Positions 53,031 through 61,931 of a DNA stretch of 64,000 bases are shown one piece after another; position 1 is the first letter of the stretch; each line of letters starts with the position of its first letter. The notes under the pieces are model-generated. The model did no database searches, was not told the origin of the DNA, and saw nothing but the letters and a program-made list of their open reading frames with translations. The translations under genes were made by a program, and so were the position numbers. Source of the stretch: G965276675 sp965276675 (GTDB taxonomy: Bacteria; Acidobacteriota; Terriglobia; Terriglobales; Acidobacteriaceae); assembly GCA_965276675.1 (NCBI GenBank), contig OZ255624.1, forward strand, positions 372,001 through 436,000. Direction: 5' to 3'.

Positions 53031-53786
53031 ATGGCCACTGCGACTTCCGCTGCTCCGAACCTAACCCTTGCCACGCCTTATCTCGTGCAGCAAGACTGGA
53101 ACGCCTACACAGAGGACCAGCACCTGGTTTGGGCTGAGCTCGTGGGCCGCCGGATTCCCCAACTCGCCGAGCACGCCTGCGAGGAGTATCTCTCCGGCTT
53201 TGAGCAGATTGGCCTCAAGCAGGATCAGATTCCGGACCTCGCCGCGGTCAATGCGCGTCTGGCGCCGCGCACCGGCTGGAATGCCACTCCCGTGAGCGGC
53301 TATCTGCCGGCTGAGGCTTTTTTCGAGATGCTTGCCGCGCGCCGCTTCCCGACGACGACTACCCTGCGGGGCCGGGAGTCGCTTGAATACATCCCGGAGC
53401 CGGACATCTTCCATGATGTCTTCGGCCATGTGCCGATGCACGCCCATCCCGTCTTTGCCGATTTCCTTCAGAGCTACGGCCAAGTCTGTGCCGGTCTCAC
53501 CCGCAAGGAGGATATCGAGCGCATGGGCCGGCTCTTCTGGTTCACGGTCGAGTTTGGCGTGATCCGCCAATCGGGCGAGATCAAGCTCTACGGCTCCGGC
53601 CTGATCTCGTCCCATGGCGAGTCCTCATATGTGATCTCCGGCGGTCCGGAGATCCGGCCCTTCAACCTAGACGAGGTGCTCAACCGTGAGTTCTCGATCT
53701 CGGAGATGCAGACCGTGCTCTATGCGGTCGAGTCATTCGATCAGATCTATGAGGCCACTGAGGAGGCGCGCGCCCGCTTGAGCTAA
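53031..53786 (+). CDS. phhA: Phenylalanine 4-monooxygenase
   Basis: 251 residues, catalytic domain only, as in bacterial phenylalanine hydroxylases. Iron ligands: the two His in PDIFHDVFGHVPMHAH and the Glu in FWFTVEFGVI. It converts phenylalanine to tyrosine with tetrahydropterin and O2. Other conserved strings: DQHLVWAELVGRRIPQL, LIPSHGE-like GLISSHGESSYV and FNLDEVLNREFSISEMQ. The partner pterin carbinolamine dehydratase gene is not visible here. Probably a single gene; a Leu/Arg-rich gap precedes it. Confidence 0.93.
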   Translation: MATATSAAPNLTLATPYLVQQDWNAYTEDQHLVWAELVGRRIPQLAEHACEEYLSGFEQIGLKQDQIPDLAAVNARLAPRTGWNATPVSGYLPAEAFFEMLAARRFPTTTTLRGRESLEYIPEPDIFHDVFGHVPMHAHPVFADFLQSYGQVCAGLTRKEDIERMGRLFWFTVEFGVIRQSGEIKLYGSGLISSHGESSYVISGGPEIRPFNLDEVLNREFSISEMQTVLYAVESFDQIYEATEEARARLS

Positions 53787-53905
53787 AGTGTGCGCGGCTG
53801 TTACTAAAGTCGTTACAACAGCTCTGCATCTTTTGTGCTATCGGCACACAATTTCATCTTCGCCCTCTCCCCTTTTCGTGCATTATTTGAAGAGGAGTAC
53901 TTGCC

Positions 53906-54574
53906 TTGCCGCGTATTAATTTTCAGCAGCAGTTAGCACAACTTAAAGACAAACTGCTCGCCATGGCTGCCCTTTCGCAGCAGGCAGTGGAGACGTCCGT
54001 CGATGCGTACCTGCAGCGCGACGAGCGGCTCTGCCTGTATGTACGTGAAAACGAAACCGCCATCAACACCGCGCAGCGCGATGTGGACGAGATGGCATAC
54101 GAGCTTATGGCCAAAGAGCAGCCCATGGCCATCGACCTCCGCTTTCTGCTCTCCGTGATTAAGATCAACGCCGACCTGGAGCGGATTGGCGATCAATCCA
54201 TGAGCATCGCCCGCCGCACGCAGGACATGCTTGAGACCAAACGTTACGATCTGCCAGTCGATATTGCCGGCATGGGCGAGTATGCCACCCGCATGATCCG
54301 CCAGGCGATTCAGTCCTTGCTGGAGGCCGATGCACCCATGGCCGATCGTGTGCTGGTGATGGATGATGACATCGATCGCATGAACCGGGAGGCTCACAAG
54401 GCGCTCATCCGCGTCATGCAGTCGAGCCCTGAAGCCAGCCTGCAGGCGCTGAACGCGATCATCATCGCGCGCAATCTGGAGCGTATCGCCGACCACGCTA
54501 CCAACATCGCGACCGATGTGATCTTCTGGGTGCGCGGCGCCGACGTGCGGCACCAGCTCTCGATGGCCGACTAG
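53906..54574 (+). CDS. phoU: Phosphate transport regulator PhoU
   Basis: 222 residues with two three-helix PhoU repeats (LLAMAALSQQAVETSVDAYLQRD; ADAPMADRVLVMDDDIDRMNREAHKALIRVM), each with the metal-binding E/DxxxD pattern (NADLERIGDQSMSIA; IIIARNLERIADHATNIATDVIF). PhoU bridges the Pst transporter and PhoR to restrain the Pho regulon. Starts with TTG, with AGAGGAG 9 bases upstream. The pst genes are not in the window. The TAG stop is part of a 115-bp palindromic element. Confidence 0.92.
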   Translation: MPRINFQQQLAQLKDKLLAMAALSQQAVETSVDAYLQRDERLCLYVRENETAINTAQRDVDEMAYELMAKEQPMAIDLRFLLSVIKINADLERIGDQSMSIARRTQDMLETKRYDLPVDIAGMGEYATRMIRQAIQSLLEADAPMADRVLVMDDDIDRMNREAHKALIRVMQSSPEASLQALNAIIIARNLERIADHATNIATDVIFWVRGADVRHQLSMAD

Positions 54575-54686
54575 AGCATTTCTCCTACAAGCATAGAGTG
54601 AGAGCCAAGGTCGGCGCAGCTTTTCCGTTAAGAAAAGGTGCAAGCAACTTAGGTCAGTCACATCACAGCATAGGAGAAATGCTCTA
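54572..54686. repeat. 115-bp palindromic element, copy 1
   Basis: Perfect 16-base terminal inverted repeats (TAGAGCATTTCTCCTA / TAGGAGAAATGCTCTA) enclose 83 bases with a hairpin at the exact centre (CTTTTC / GAAAAG). Same length and architecture as the elements at 55506 and 59956. Its first TAG is the stop codon of phoU. Confidence 0.75.
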
Positions 54687-54801
54687 CGTCTGTGTCGGGG
54701 CCTGCTAATTCATGTGCCAAACTCCCCGCGTATAGGGCCAACACTCTCGCCTCTCAGCGCATCTTCGTCCCAATCACAGCCGCATAAGGATATATTCGTT
54801 C

Positions 54802-55509
54802 ATGACGTTTCCGCGCCTAGCCCTCCGCAGCGCCGCTGTTTCCATGCTCTTTGCCGCCGCACTGGCGCACCCACAGTCCTCCCAAGGGCCTAAGCAGGAC
54901 GCCTCCGCTCCGGCTGATATAACAGCAGGCCAGGACGCCCCCAAACACAGCACAGAGCAGAACATCGCAATTCATCTGGATCCGGCCAATACGCAAATCC
55001 GCTTCACCCTCAAGTCGCTGATGCACGATATGCGCGGCTCCTTCAAACTGAAGGGCGGCGCCGTCGCTGTCGACCCGCACTCCGGGCTTGCTCAGGGGGA
55101 GATTCTGGTTGACGCGACCACGGGTGAGACAGGAAAGAACGCCGGCGCAGATAGCCGCATGCAAAAGGAGGTGCTCGATAGCGACCGCTATCCCTCCATC
55201 TTTTTTCATCCAGAGCACATCAGGGGTGGCTTCCCATCGAAGGACGGTTCAGCCGATGTGACGGCAGATGGGATCTTCAACATTCACGGTGCCGATCACC
55301 AGCTCACGCTCAAGCTGCACCTAGTCCGGCAGGGCAGGAGCCTAACTGCCACCACCCGCTTCGCCATACCGTACGTTGCCTGGGGCATGAAAAATCCCAG
55401 CACAACCTTCACCCGCTATAGCAAGCAGGTAGAGGTGGATCTGGCCGCTCACGGGACAATTGCCACCAAGGCAGTGACGAATGATCCTGCGGAGGCCGAT
55501 GGGCATTAG
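54802..55509 (+). CDS. YceI-family lipid-binding-type protein
   Basis: 235 residues with a signal peptide (ALRSAAVSMLFAAALAHPQ) and a YceI lipocalin-like barrel: NIAIHLDPANTQIRFTLKSLMHDMRGSF at the start and the central MQKEVLDSDRYPSIFFHPEHI motif. Members bind polyisoprenoid or other amphiphiles in the periplasm. The C-terminal ends YSKQVEVDLAAHGTIATKAVTND, then its TAG stop lies in a second 115-bp element. Monocistronic between two such elements. Confidence 0.85.
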   Translation: MTFPRLALRSAAVSMLFAAALAHPQSSQGPKQDASAPADITAGQDAPKHSTEQNIAIHLDPANTQIRFTLKSLMHDMRGSFKLKGGAVAVDPHSGLAQGEILVDATTGETGKNAGADSRMQKEVLDSDRYPSIFFHPEHIRGGFPSKDGSADVTADGIFNIHGADHQLTLKLHLVRQGRSLTATTRFAIPYVAWGMKNPSTTFTRYSKQVEVDLAAHGTIATKAVTNDPAEADGH

Positions 55510-55620
55510 ACCATTTTCCTATTACTGTGTGCCTGGAATGACGCTCGGTACAGCCGTTCCTCAAAGAACGGCTGCGTCTACTTCCGTTCATGCTCTACAC
55601 CGACAGGGAAAATGGTCTAA
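55506..55620. repeat. 115-bp palindromic element, copy 2
   Basis: Perfect 14-base terminal inverted repeats (TTAGACCATTTTCC / GGAAAATGGTCTAA) and a perfect 9-base hairpin at the centre (CAGCCGTTC / GAACGGCTG, loop CTCAAA). Its first TAG is the stop codon of the YceI gene. Confidence 0.75.
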
Positions 55621-55650
55621 CGAGTCTTCCCGTATGCTTCTGGTTTATGC

Positions 55651-55926
55651 CTATGCGTAGAACTGGCGAATTGCCTGCCACACATAGATCCCGATCAGCG
55701 CAGCTGACATGGCACACGTGGCGCCGGCCATAATGCGAACTGCAGGCTGCACTTTGCGAACTTTTATTAGGATCTTCTCCTGCTCTTGTTTCTCGTGGCC
55801 GTTGCAGTCACCGAGAAACAAGCAATCTTCTTCATAACGGGTGAGGGTTCCACGATAGGCCAGCAGCGCCAACAAGATGGTCGCAAGTCCGGCCCAAACA
55901 ATCCACATAGCTAACATCAGGTTCAT
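55651..55926 (-). CDS. Hypothetical membrane protein
   Basis: 91 residues with two predicted helices: MNLMLAMWIVWAGLATILLALLAYRG and IMAGATCAMSAALIGIYVWQAI. Between them is a charged segment with two Cys (DCLFLGDCNGHEKQEQEKILIKVRKV) that could be a small soluble loop. No ribosome site is obvious. Function unknown. The 249 bases to the next gene contain nothing recognisable. Confidence 0.6.
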   Translation of the reverse strand: MNLMLAMWIVWAGLATILLALLAYRGTLTRYEEDCLFLGDCNGHEKQEQEKILIKVRKVQPAVRIMAGATCAMSAALIGIYVWQAIRQFYA

Positions 55927-56175
55927 ACCGCACCTCAGCGTCGTTCGGATTGAGCCGGTCCCGTCACCGAGGCTAGGTTTACGTACAGCCGAGCTCTCGG
56001 GGTAGAGGGGCCGTTCGGCTATGGATAGTAGTCCTCCGCAGATACCTTTGAAAAGGTATTTCTTTCACCTTCACGGCATGGCAGACTACTCTCATCCCCG
56101 CACTTCAACGCACTCGCGTAAACTCGAGATCACGTCTGAGATCGGCTCTGACCTTCCCCTTTCTGGAGCGCATAT

Positions 56176-56634
56176 ATGTCGTTACAACTAACAACGGGTC
56201 GCAACTCTCTCCTTGCTGCAGCACTCGCCTTTTCGTTTTCTGCTCTGACTGGCTGCGTTAAGCCCGCTACACCCCAGCAAGACCGGGAGGTCCGTCACGA
56301 TGCCGCCGTGACTACGCAGAAGTTGAAGCAGGGGGTCAACGAGCTTGCGCGCGACATTAAACCGGTTGCCGCCAATGCAGCCCATGGCGTGGACCAGATG
56401 GCAAAGGGAGTAAAGGAGGGTCTTCACGGGTCGCCCAGCTCGCACAATGCGGGAACGATGGACATCAATACTGCGGACGCAGGCGATCTTAGCTCCCTTT
56501 CCGGCATTAGCGACTCCCAGGCGCACCGGATTGTGAAAGGCCGCCCGTACAGCACGGCGCACGCACTGGTCTCGCGAGGGATCGTTACCGAGCGGCAGTA
56601 CAAGCGGATCGAGGATCAGATCACCGCAAAGTAA
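56176..56634 (+). CDS. Helix-hairpin-helix lipoprotein (ComEA-like)
   Basis: 152 residues. Signal peptide with lipobox (FSFSALTGCVKP; Cys modified), a polar helix rich linker (VTTQKLKQGVNELARDIK) and a C-terminal helix-hairpin-helix region (MDINTADAGDLSSLSGISDSQAHRIVKGRPY, then VTERQYKRIEDQI). HhH domains of this kind bind DNA, as ComEA does in competence. A DNA-uptake role is possible but not shown by context; no com genes are near. Confidence 0.78.
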   Translation: MSLQLTTGRNSLLAAALAFSFSALTGCVKPATPQQDREVRHDAAVTTQKLKQGVNELARDIKPVAANAAHGVDQMAKGVKEGLHGSPSSHNAGTMDINTADAGDLSSLSGISDSQAHRIVKGRPYSTAHALVSRGIVTERQYKRIEDQITAK

Positions 56635-56732
56635 GCGCGCGATGCACCGTCCCTGCTGGGCGAGTTACAGAGTCCGCTGCATCCCAACCTCAGAACCTTA
56701 TCAACCCGGTAGGACGAGATCAGGAGTGTGCG

Positions 56733-58262
56733 ATGGGTGAACAGAAGGTGCTGCGCGTGGCTGAGCTGCCACCGGGGAGCAAGAAGGTCGTCAAGGTCAA
56801 CGGTCTGGAGATCCTGCTAGTCCGTGAGGAAGGTAGGGGCGAGACCGTCTTTGCGATCCAGCCCAAGTGCCCTCATGCACAAGCGCCGCTCGAGCAGGGA
56901 GCGGTATGCAATGGACGCCTGGTATGTCCCTGGCATATGGGAACCTTCATCCTCGCAGACGGAGCCCTGCTGGAACCGCCGCCGCTGCAGGGTCTCACGA
57001 CGTACCAAGCGCGCATCGAGGACGACTCGATCCTGGTGGATCCCGCGCCCCTTGCGCCAGCCGTTGCTGCGCCCCAGACTTCTGACAGTCCAGACACGCG
57101 GCGGTTCCTGTTTGCCGGCGGAGGAGCTGCGACGGCCGCGGCTCTCTCTGCACTGAGACAGGGGGGCTTCCGAGGCCACGTAACGATCGTTGACCCCGTA
57201 GAGAATGAGCCAGTGGACCGGACGCAGCTCAGCAAGATGGCCCTCTCCGGTAAGGCATCCCTCGATAAGCTGTCGCTGTGGAAGGCCGGCGACCTCTCTG
57301 ACATTGCCATCGAGCGCGAGACCGCTCGCGTCAACGCTCTGGATGCGCAGGGTAGGACGGTGCGCCTTGAGGACGGGCGCACACTCCACTTTGACGCTGC
57401 AATGATTGCGACTGGCGGGGTTCCACGCAGGCTGGAGGTTCCCGGCGCCGAGCTGTCGCATGTGTCTACGATTCGCCACGTTGGGGATGTCGCGGCGATT
57501 CTCGCGCAGGCGAAGGAGGGCGCACGCGCGGTTATCATCGGTTCCAGCTTTATTGCAATGGAGGCTGCCTCGGCATTGACCGAGAAAAGCCTGTCCGTGA
57601 CTGTGGTGAGCGGAGAGAAACTGCCATTTGCAAAGCAGTTTGGCGAGGCGCCGGCCAAGGCGCTCCTCGCTCTGCACCAGAGGCAGGGTGTGCAGTTTCA
57701 CCTTAAGGCCGAGATTAAATCCATTCAGCCGGGCTCTGTCACGCTGGGCGGCGGTGAAAAGCTCCCTGCGGATCTCGTCATCCTGGGCGTAGGCGTCTCT
57801 CCGGCAACGCAGTTCGAGCACGACCTGCCTCGGGGAGAGGACGGAAGTATCGCGGTCGATAGCAGCCTGCGCGCAGCCGAAAACGTGTGGGTTGCGGGAG
57901 ATATCGCGAGCGTGAACGGCACGCGTATTGAGCACTGGCGGGTGGCCGAGCAGCACGGGGTGGTTGCGGCTCGCGGGATGCTGGGCGAGAACGCGCGCTA
58001 CGAGGGCGTACCCTTCTTCTGGACCTTCCACTTTGGCAAGCGCCTTGGCTATCTGGGTCACGCGAAGGAATGGGACGACATTCTGGTCGAAGGTGATCTG
58101 CACGCACTCAAATTTCTGGCGTTCTATACGAAAGATGGCCGGGTAGAAGCAGTGCTCAGTTGCGGCCGGGACACGGCTACCGCTGCACTGGCCGAAGTCA
58201 TGCGCGCGCGTCCAACACTTGTGGAGGCGCGTTCGGCTGTAGTTTCGCTGCTGCAAGATTGA
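56733..58262 (+). CDS. Rieske-FAD oxidoreductase (AIF-like)
   Basis: 509 residues. An N-terminal Rieske [2Fe-2S] domain (residues about 5-105) has ligands in CPHAQAPLEQG and VCPWHMGTF. A pyridine-nucleotide-disulfide reductase follows: FLFAGGGAATAAALSAL (FAD site), AVIIGSSFIAMEAASAL (NADH site) and VWVAGDIASV (second FAD site), then a C-terminal AIF-like domain. Related ferredoxin reductases pass electrons from NADH to an electron carrier. Location cytoplasmic. It lies 105 bases upstream of an A-type Fe-S carrier on the same strand. Confidence 0.88.
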   Translation: MGEQKVLRVAELPPGSKKVVKVNGLEILLVREEGRGETVFAIQPKCPHAQAPLEQGAVCNGRLVCPWHMGTFILADGALLEPPPLQGLTTYQARIEDDSILVDPAPLAPAVAAPQTSDSPDTRRFLFAGGGAATAAALSALRQGGFRGHVTIVDPVENEPVDRTQLSKMALSGKASLDKLSLWKAGDLSDIAIERETARVNALDAQGRTVRLEDGRTLHFDAAMIATGGVPRRLEVPGAELSHVSTIRHVGDVAAILAQAKEGARAVIIGSSFIAMEAASALTEKSLSVTVVSGEKLPFAKQFGEAPAKALLALHQRQGVQFHLKAEIKSIQPGSVTLGGGEKLPADLVILGVGVSPATQFEHDLPRGEDGSIAVDSSLRAAENVWVAGDIASVNGTRIEHWRVAEQHGVVAARGMLGENARYEGVPFFWTFHFGKRLGYLGHAKEWDDILVEGDLHALKFLAFYTKDGRVEAVLSCGRDTATAALAEVMRARPTLVEARSAVVSLLQD

Positions 58263-58367
58263 TGATTGATCGCAATGCGCACCGGGTTACCGGACCGCGG
58301 TAGTGGCTTGTAGACCAACACCAAATCGGACTAGAATAGTTCTGTAAGAGTTAAACGGAGGGAATCG

Positions 58368-58760
58368 ATGGCTACAACAGTTGCCGAGCCTACGGGCAGT
58401 GCACAACCGATCAGCGATGTACAACCGGCAAGCGCGCCGCTTAACTTGACACCGTCCGCAATTGCCAAAGTACGGGAGATTATGGCGACTCAGGATCCGC
58501 TTCCGGCTGGTCTGCGCATAGGCGTCGTCGGTGGAGGCTGCTCGGGTTTCCAGTACTCCATGTCGTTTGAAAATCAATCCGGTATGATGGACAAAGTCTT
58601 CAAGTACGACGATCTCAAGGTCTTCGTCGACGCGACATCGCTGATGTATCTCAACGGCTGCGTCGTGGATTATGTCGAGACCCTTGAAGCAGCAGGTTTC
58701 AAGTTCGAGAATCCGCAGGTCAAGAGCACCTGTGGTTGCGGATCGTCTTTTAGCGCCTAA
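58368..58760 (+). CDS. A-type iron-sulfur carrier (HesB/IscA/ErpA)
   Basis: 130 residues: a polar N-terminal 25 residues then the HesB fold LTPSAIAKVREIMATQ. Cluster ligands are Cys in GGGCSGF and the pair in STCGCGSSF. It delivers [4Fe-4S] or [2Fe-2S] clusters to target enzymes. IscA and ErpA cannot be distinguished from sequence alone. Follows the Rieske-FAD gene and is followed by a strong terminator at 58782-58808. Confidence 0.9.
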   Translation: MATTVAEPTGSAQPISDVQPASAPLNLTPSAIAKVREIMATQDPLPAGLRIGVVGGGCSGFQYSMSFENQSGMMDKVFKYDDLKVFVDATSLMYLNGCVVDYVETLEAAGFKFENPQVKSTCGCGSSFSA

Positions 58761-58781
58761 CAATTCGCACAGGAATGCAGA

Positions 58782-58808
58782 AAAGGCTCCGAGACTCTCG
58801 GAGCCTTT
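58782..58808 (+). terminator. Terminator after the A-type carrier gene
   Basis: Perfect 12-base stem AAAGGCTCCGAG / CTCGGAGCCTTT with a three-base loop, followed by TCTCTTT, 22 bases after the stop codon. Confidence 0.85.
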
Positions 58809-59032
58809 CTCTTTGGCTTGCGTGCTATTGACCCTGCATTACGTCCGGTTGTCAAAGCCACGCCCGGTTGCCAAAGTCCACATTGAACTTCGGCGCTGCT
58901 GCGCGTGTCTGGCTTTACCCATTGCAATACTGCGCGACGAATCTGCCCTCCAGCAGCCCGCGCACTGCCGCTGTCGCCCGGGCGCTTCTATGAAGCAAAA
59001 GAAAGCTGCAAATTAGAGAGCACTGGGAAAAC

Positions 59033-59064
59033 GAAAAGGCCGCGAGTGGTGGTCGCAGCCTTTT
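59033..59064 (-). terminator. Terminator after the DUF4397 gene
   Basis: Stem AAAAGGC-x-GCGA / TCGC-x-GCCTTTT with one mismatch and a loop of seven, with A-tract and T-tract on both sides. It serves the minus-strand DUF4397 gene ending at 59085. The 220 bases between this and the carrier terminator hold no gene. Confidence 0.65.
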
Positions 59065-59084
59065 TGGTGCTACTAAACGTCTGG

Positions 59085-59837
59085 CTAAAATACATCCTGG
59101 ATTTTGGACGTGATGAGTTGGAGCGAGCCTGACTGGCTGGTGCCCACCAAGAAGACAATGTCGACGCTGCGGTGACGCAGGTTGCCGGTCACGGGGCCAA
59201 GCAGTACGGTATCCGTGCCTGCCTGATAGACAATGCCGCTGTACCCCCCAGCTGGGGTGGTCTGCGATTGGCTCTTTCCTGGGGCTATGTTGGTGAGGCG
59301 ATCACCTGGATCAAAGGACCCGGAAGGACCGAAGGCTACGCCGAAGTCCACTGCTGGCACGGTGGATGCATTTGCAACCGTCACCTGCGCAGTACCGCGG
59401 GCGACGGAGTTCAACGGTACAGTGAAGGTATATGCGGTGAGCGCGCCGGTCAGAGGACTCGATACTGGACTGACCGCAGCGACGGCATAGGTGGCTGTGT
59501 TGCCAGTAATCGGAACCTGAGCTTCCAGGACCGGAGTCCCACTACAGGGCATGACGGCATTGGCAAAGCTGATTTTAATGTCGTAGGTGCCCGCAGGTCC
59601 GACTAGCGGTTCAGAGACCATGCCGAAGCCCATGTTCTTGACGACGCAGTATTGGTTGGCAACAAGCACATCGATCGGGTAGGTGGGGTAGTTGTTTAAA
59701 GCAAGATCACGGCCGGGTGCACCGTGCACGATGTAGATGGAGCCGAGATTCGTCGCTTGGGCGTGAGCCGAACCGCTGCCAGCAAAAACGGCAAAGCAGA
59801 GGGTGGATGCAGAGAGGAGTGCAGTGCGAAGTTTCAT
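59085..59837 (-). CDS. Exported DUF4397-domain protein
   Basis: 250 residues: signal peptide (TALLSASTLCFAVFAGSGSAHAQ), then two similar beta-rich halves (IYIVHGAPGRDLALNNYPTYPIDVLV; AQVTVANASTVPAVDFGVAFG) that fit the DUF4397 domain. VxVVHGxPG is the family opening. Such proteins are secreted, often in multi-protein envelope assemblies, with no known activity. Ribosome site GAGG 5 bases before ATG. Confidence 0.75.
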   Translation of the reverse strand: MKLRTALLSASTLCFAVFAGSGSAHAQATNLGSIYIVHGAPGRDLALNNYPTYPIDVLVANQYCVVKNMGFGMVSEPLVGPAGTYDIKISFANAVMPCSGTPVLEAQVPITGNTATYAVAAVSPVSSPLTGALTAYTFTVPLNSVARGTAQVTVANASTVPAVDFGVAFGPSGSFDPGDRLTNIAPGKSQSQTTPAGGYSGIVYQAGTDTVLLGPVTGNLRHRSVDIVFLVGTSQSGSLQLITSKIQDVF

Positions 59838-59955
59838 GAGGACCTCAAGGTATTTGGCATAGCTTCCGGCCGGTTCCGGGAGTGGGAGGAACGTATGTAG
59901 ATGATGTACACCGTTCCGACAGTTGTCTGGCAGGTCCGGTGTTCTGAGGCCGACA

Positions 59956-60070
59956 AACCATTTTTTAGGCCAAATGTAAACCGACGAATAGAGGTTGAAC
60001 GTGGCCGTCTCTCAGAAACGGCCGCACCGAGTGACTCTTCGCGCGAGTTACAGTGAACTTGAAAATGGTC
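59956..60070. repeat. 115-bp palindromic element, copy 3 (opposite orientation)
   Basis: The same layout as the other two copies but weaker outer arms (ACCATTTT / AAAATGGT) and a hairpin at the centre (GGCCGT / ACGGCC). Its reverse complement shares CTCGGT-x-C-x-GCCGTT and the rest of the central hairpin with copy 2. It lies in the 363-base gap upstream of DUF4397 and downstream of rpoD, where no gene is seen. Confidence 0.65.
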
Positions 60071-60152
60071 AATCCCACAGAGTGGGTAGCCGAAGAGCAT
60101 CGTACATCGGCGGATCCCATGATACGCAAGGGGCAAAGTGTAAAAAGAAGAA

Positions 60153-60172
60153 GGCCGCAGTTACCTGCGGCC
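60153..60172 (-). terminator. Terminator of rpoD
   Basis: Perfect 8-base stem GGCCGCAG / CTGCGGCC, loop of four, followed on the minus strand by TTCTTCTTTTTA, 28 bases past the rpoD stop. Confidence 0.88.
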
Positions 60173-60200
60173 CCATATTGGTAACTCGACTCTGTTACTT

Positions 60201-61895
60201 CTAGACCTCGCGGACGCCATCCACGAAGGCTTTGAGCTTGCGCGACCGTGATGGATGCCGTAGCTTCCGCAGGGCTTTTGCCTCGATCTGACGGATCCGC
60301 TCGCGGGTAACTTGGAAGCTCTGGCCAACCTCTTCCAACGTATGCTCAGAGCCGTCCTCAAGACCGAACCGCATTTTGATGACCCGCTCCTCACGCGGGG
60401 TGAGCGTGCGCAGGACCTGGGAGGTGTACTCCTTCAGGTTGACGCTGATCACGGCTTCAGAAGGCGAGACGGCCTGGCGATCTTCGATGAAATCGCCAAG
60501 ATGAGAATCTTCTTCCTCGCCGATCGGCGTTTCGAGCGAGATCGGTTCCTGGGCAATCTTAAGCACCTTGCGGACCTTTGCCACAGGGATGTCCATGCGC
60601 CGGGCAATCTCTTCGCTGGTTGGCTCGCGGCCAAGCTCCTGAACTAGTTGACGCGAGGTGCGGATGAGCTTGTTGATGGTCTCGATCATGTGCACCGGGA
60701 TACGGATGGTGCGGGCCTGATCGGCGATAGCGCGGGTAATCGCCTGACGGATCCACCAAGTGGCGTAGGTCGAGAATTTGTAACCACGACGGTACTCGAA
60801 CTTATCAACGGCCTTCATCAGGCCGATATTGCCTTCCTGAATCAGGTCGAGGAACTGCAATCCGCGGTTGGTGTACTTCTTCGCGATAGAGACGACCAGG
60901 CGCAGGTTCGCTTCGATCAGCTCGCGCTTGGCCCGCTCGGCGTCCATGTCACCCTGGATCATCTCGCGCTGGGTGCGCTTGAGCTCCGCGATCGGAACGC
61001 CGACGTCGCCCTCGAGCCGCTCCAAGTCCGTCTTGCAATTCTTTTGCTGACGACGGTACTCCTTGCGCAATTCTTCGCTCTTGGAAGCATCGTGCTTGGC
61101 GTCGAGCGACTTGACCTGCCGCTCCAGAGTACGCATGGAATCAACCGTCTTATTGACCCTGTCCAGCAGGCGCTTGCGCTCCGCGTTGGTGTACTTCAGC
61201 TCGCGTACGATGCGGGAGACGTACACCTTTTCACGATTGATCAGCCAGCGTGTTTTGCGATTCTCTTTGACCTTGGCCTTGGAATTAGTCAGGTCCAGTT
61301 TCTCTGAGAGCTCCGCTGCTTTTTTCTGGTGCTTGACGAGCTTATCGATGCGGGCGACAGTCTGCTTGATGCGCGCCTGAAGCACCTCTTCCGTGATCTC
61401 TTCCTCGTCAAAGATCACGACCTCTTTTATGTTGCGGACGCCGCGCTTGAGATCTTCACCGAGTGCAACAACCTCACGGATCACGATGGTCGAACGCGAG
61501 ATCGCCTTCAACACACGCAGCTGTCCCCGTTCGATGCGCTTGGCGATTTCGACCTCGCCCTCGCGCGTCAACAGCGGCACGGTGCCCATCTCGCGCAGGT
61601 ACATGCGCACCGGGTCGTTGGTCTTCTCCAGCGCACCCGGAGTCAGGTCGAGATCGACATCCTCGCCCTCTTCCCCTTCGCTCTCCGCTTTCTCGCCAGC
61701 GCCAAACTTCGGCTCTCCTTCGAGTACGTCGATGCCCTGCGAGTTGATCGTCGTCAACAGATCATCGAGATCGTCGGCGGAATGGATGTCACCGGGCAGC
61801 AGGTCATTGACCTCGCCATAAGTGAGGTATCCTTTTTCCTGGCCAGCATCCACCAGGTTTTGAATGTCGTCTTCGTATTTATCTTCGATTGCCAA
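60201..61895 (-). CDS. rpoD: RNA polymerase primary sigma factor RpoD
   Basis: 564 residues from the chosen start. All sigma-70 regions are present: region 1.1-like N-terminus (EDKYEDDIQNLVDAGQEKGYLTYGEVNDLLP), 1.2-2.1 (TNDPVRMYLREMGTVPLLTREGEVEIAKRIE), 2.4 (GYKFSTYATWWIRQAITRAI), 3 and 4.2 (TLEEVGQSFQVTRERIRQIEAKALRKL). I prefer the TTG giving MAIEDKYEDD, which has GGGAG upstream, over a GTG at 61931 without a ribosome site. It directs RNA polymerase to housekeeping promoters. It follows dnaG on the same strand, part of the old macromolecular synthesis operon. Confidence 0.95.
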   Translation of the reverse strand: MAIEDKYEDDIQNLVDAGQEKGYLTYGEVNDLLPGDIHSADDLDDLLTTINSQGIDVLEGEPKFGAGEKAESEGEEGEDVDLDLTPGALEKTNDPVRMYLREMGTVPLLTREGEVEIAKRIERGQLRVLKAISRSTIVIREVVALGEDLKRGVRNIKEVVIFDEEEITEEVLQARIKQTVARIDKLVKHQKKAAELSEKLDLTNSKAKVKENRKTRWLINREKVYVSRIVRELKYTNAERKRLLDRVNKTVDSMRTLERQVKSLDAKHDASKSEELRKEYRRQQKNCKTDLERLEGDVGVPIAELKRTQREMIQGDMDAERAKRELIEANLRLVVSIAKKYTNRGLQFLDLIQEGNIGLMKAVDKFEYRRGYKFSTYATWWIRQAITRAIADQARTIRIPVHMIETINKLIRTSRQLVQELGREPTSEEIARRMDIPVAKVRKVLKIAQEPISLETPIGEEEDSHLGDFIEDRQAVSPSEAVISVNLKEYTSQVLRTLTPREERVIKMRFGLEDGSEHTLEEVGQSFQVTRERIRQIEAKALRKLRHPSRSRKLKAFVDGVREV

Positions 61896-61931
61896 AGCGG
61901 TCCAGTCTCCCGCAAAAAATTTGCAGTCCAC

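Noticed and set aside
56817..58256. A 479-residue open frame on the minus strand
   Set aside because: Antisense to the Rieske-FAD gene, which has clear motifs in its own frame.
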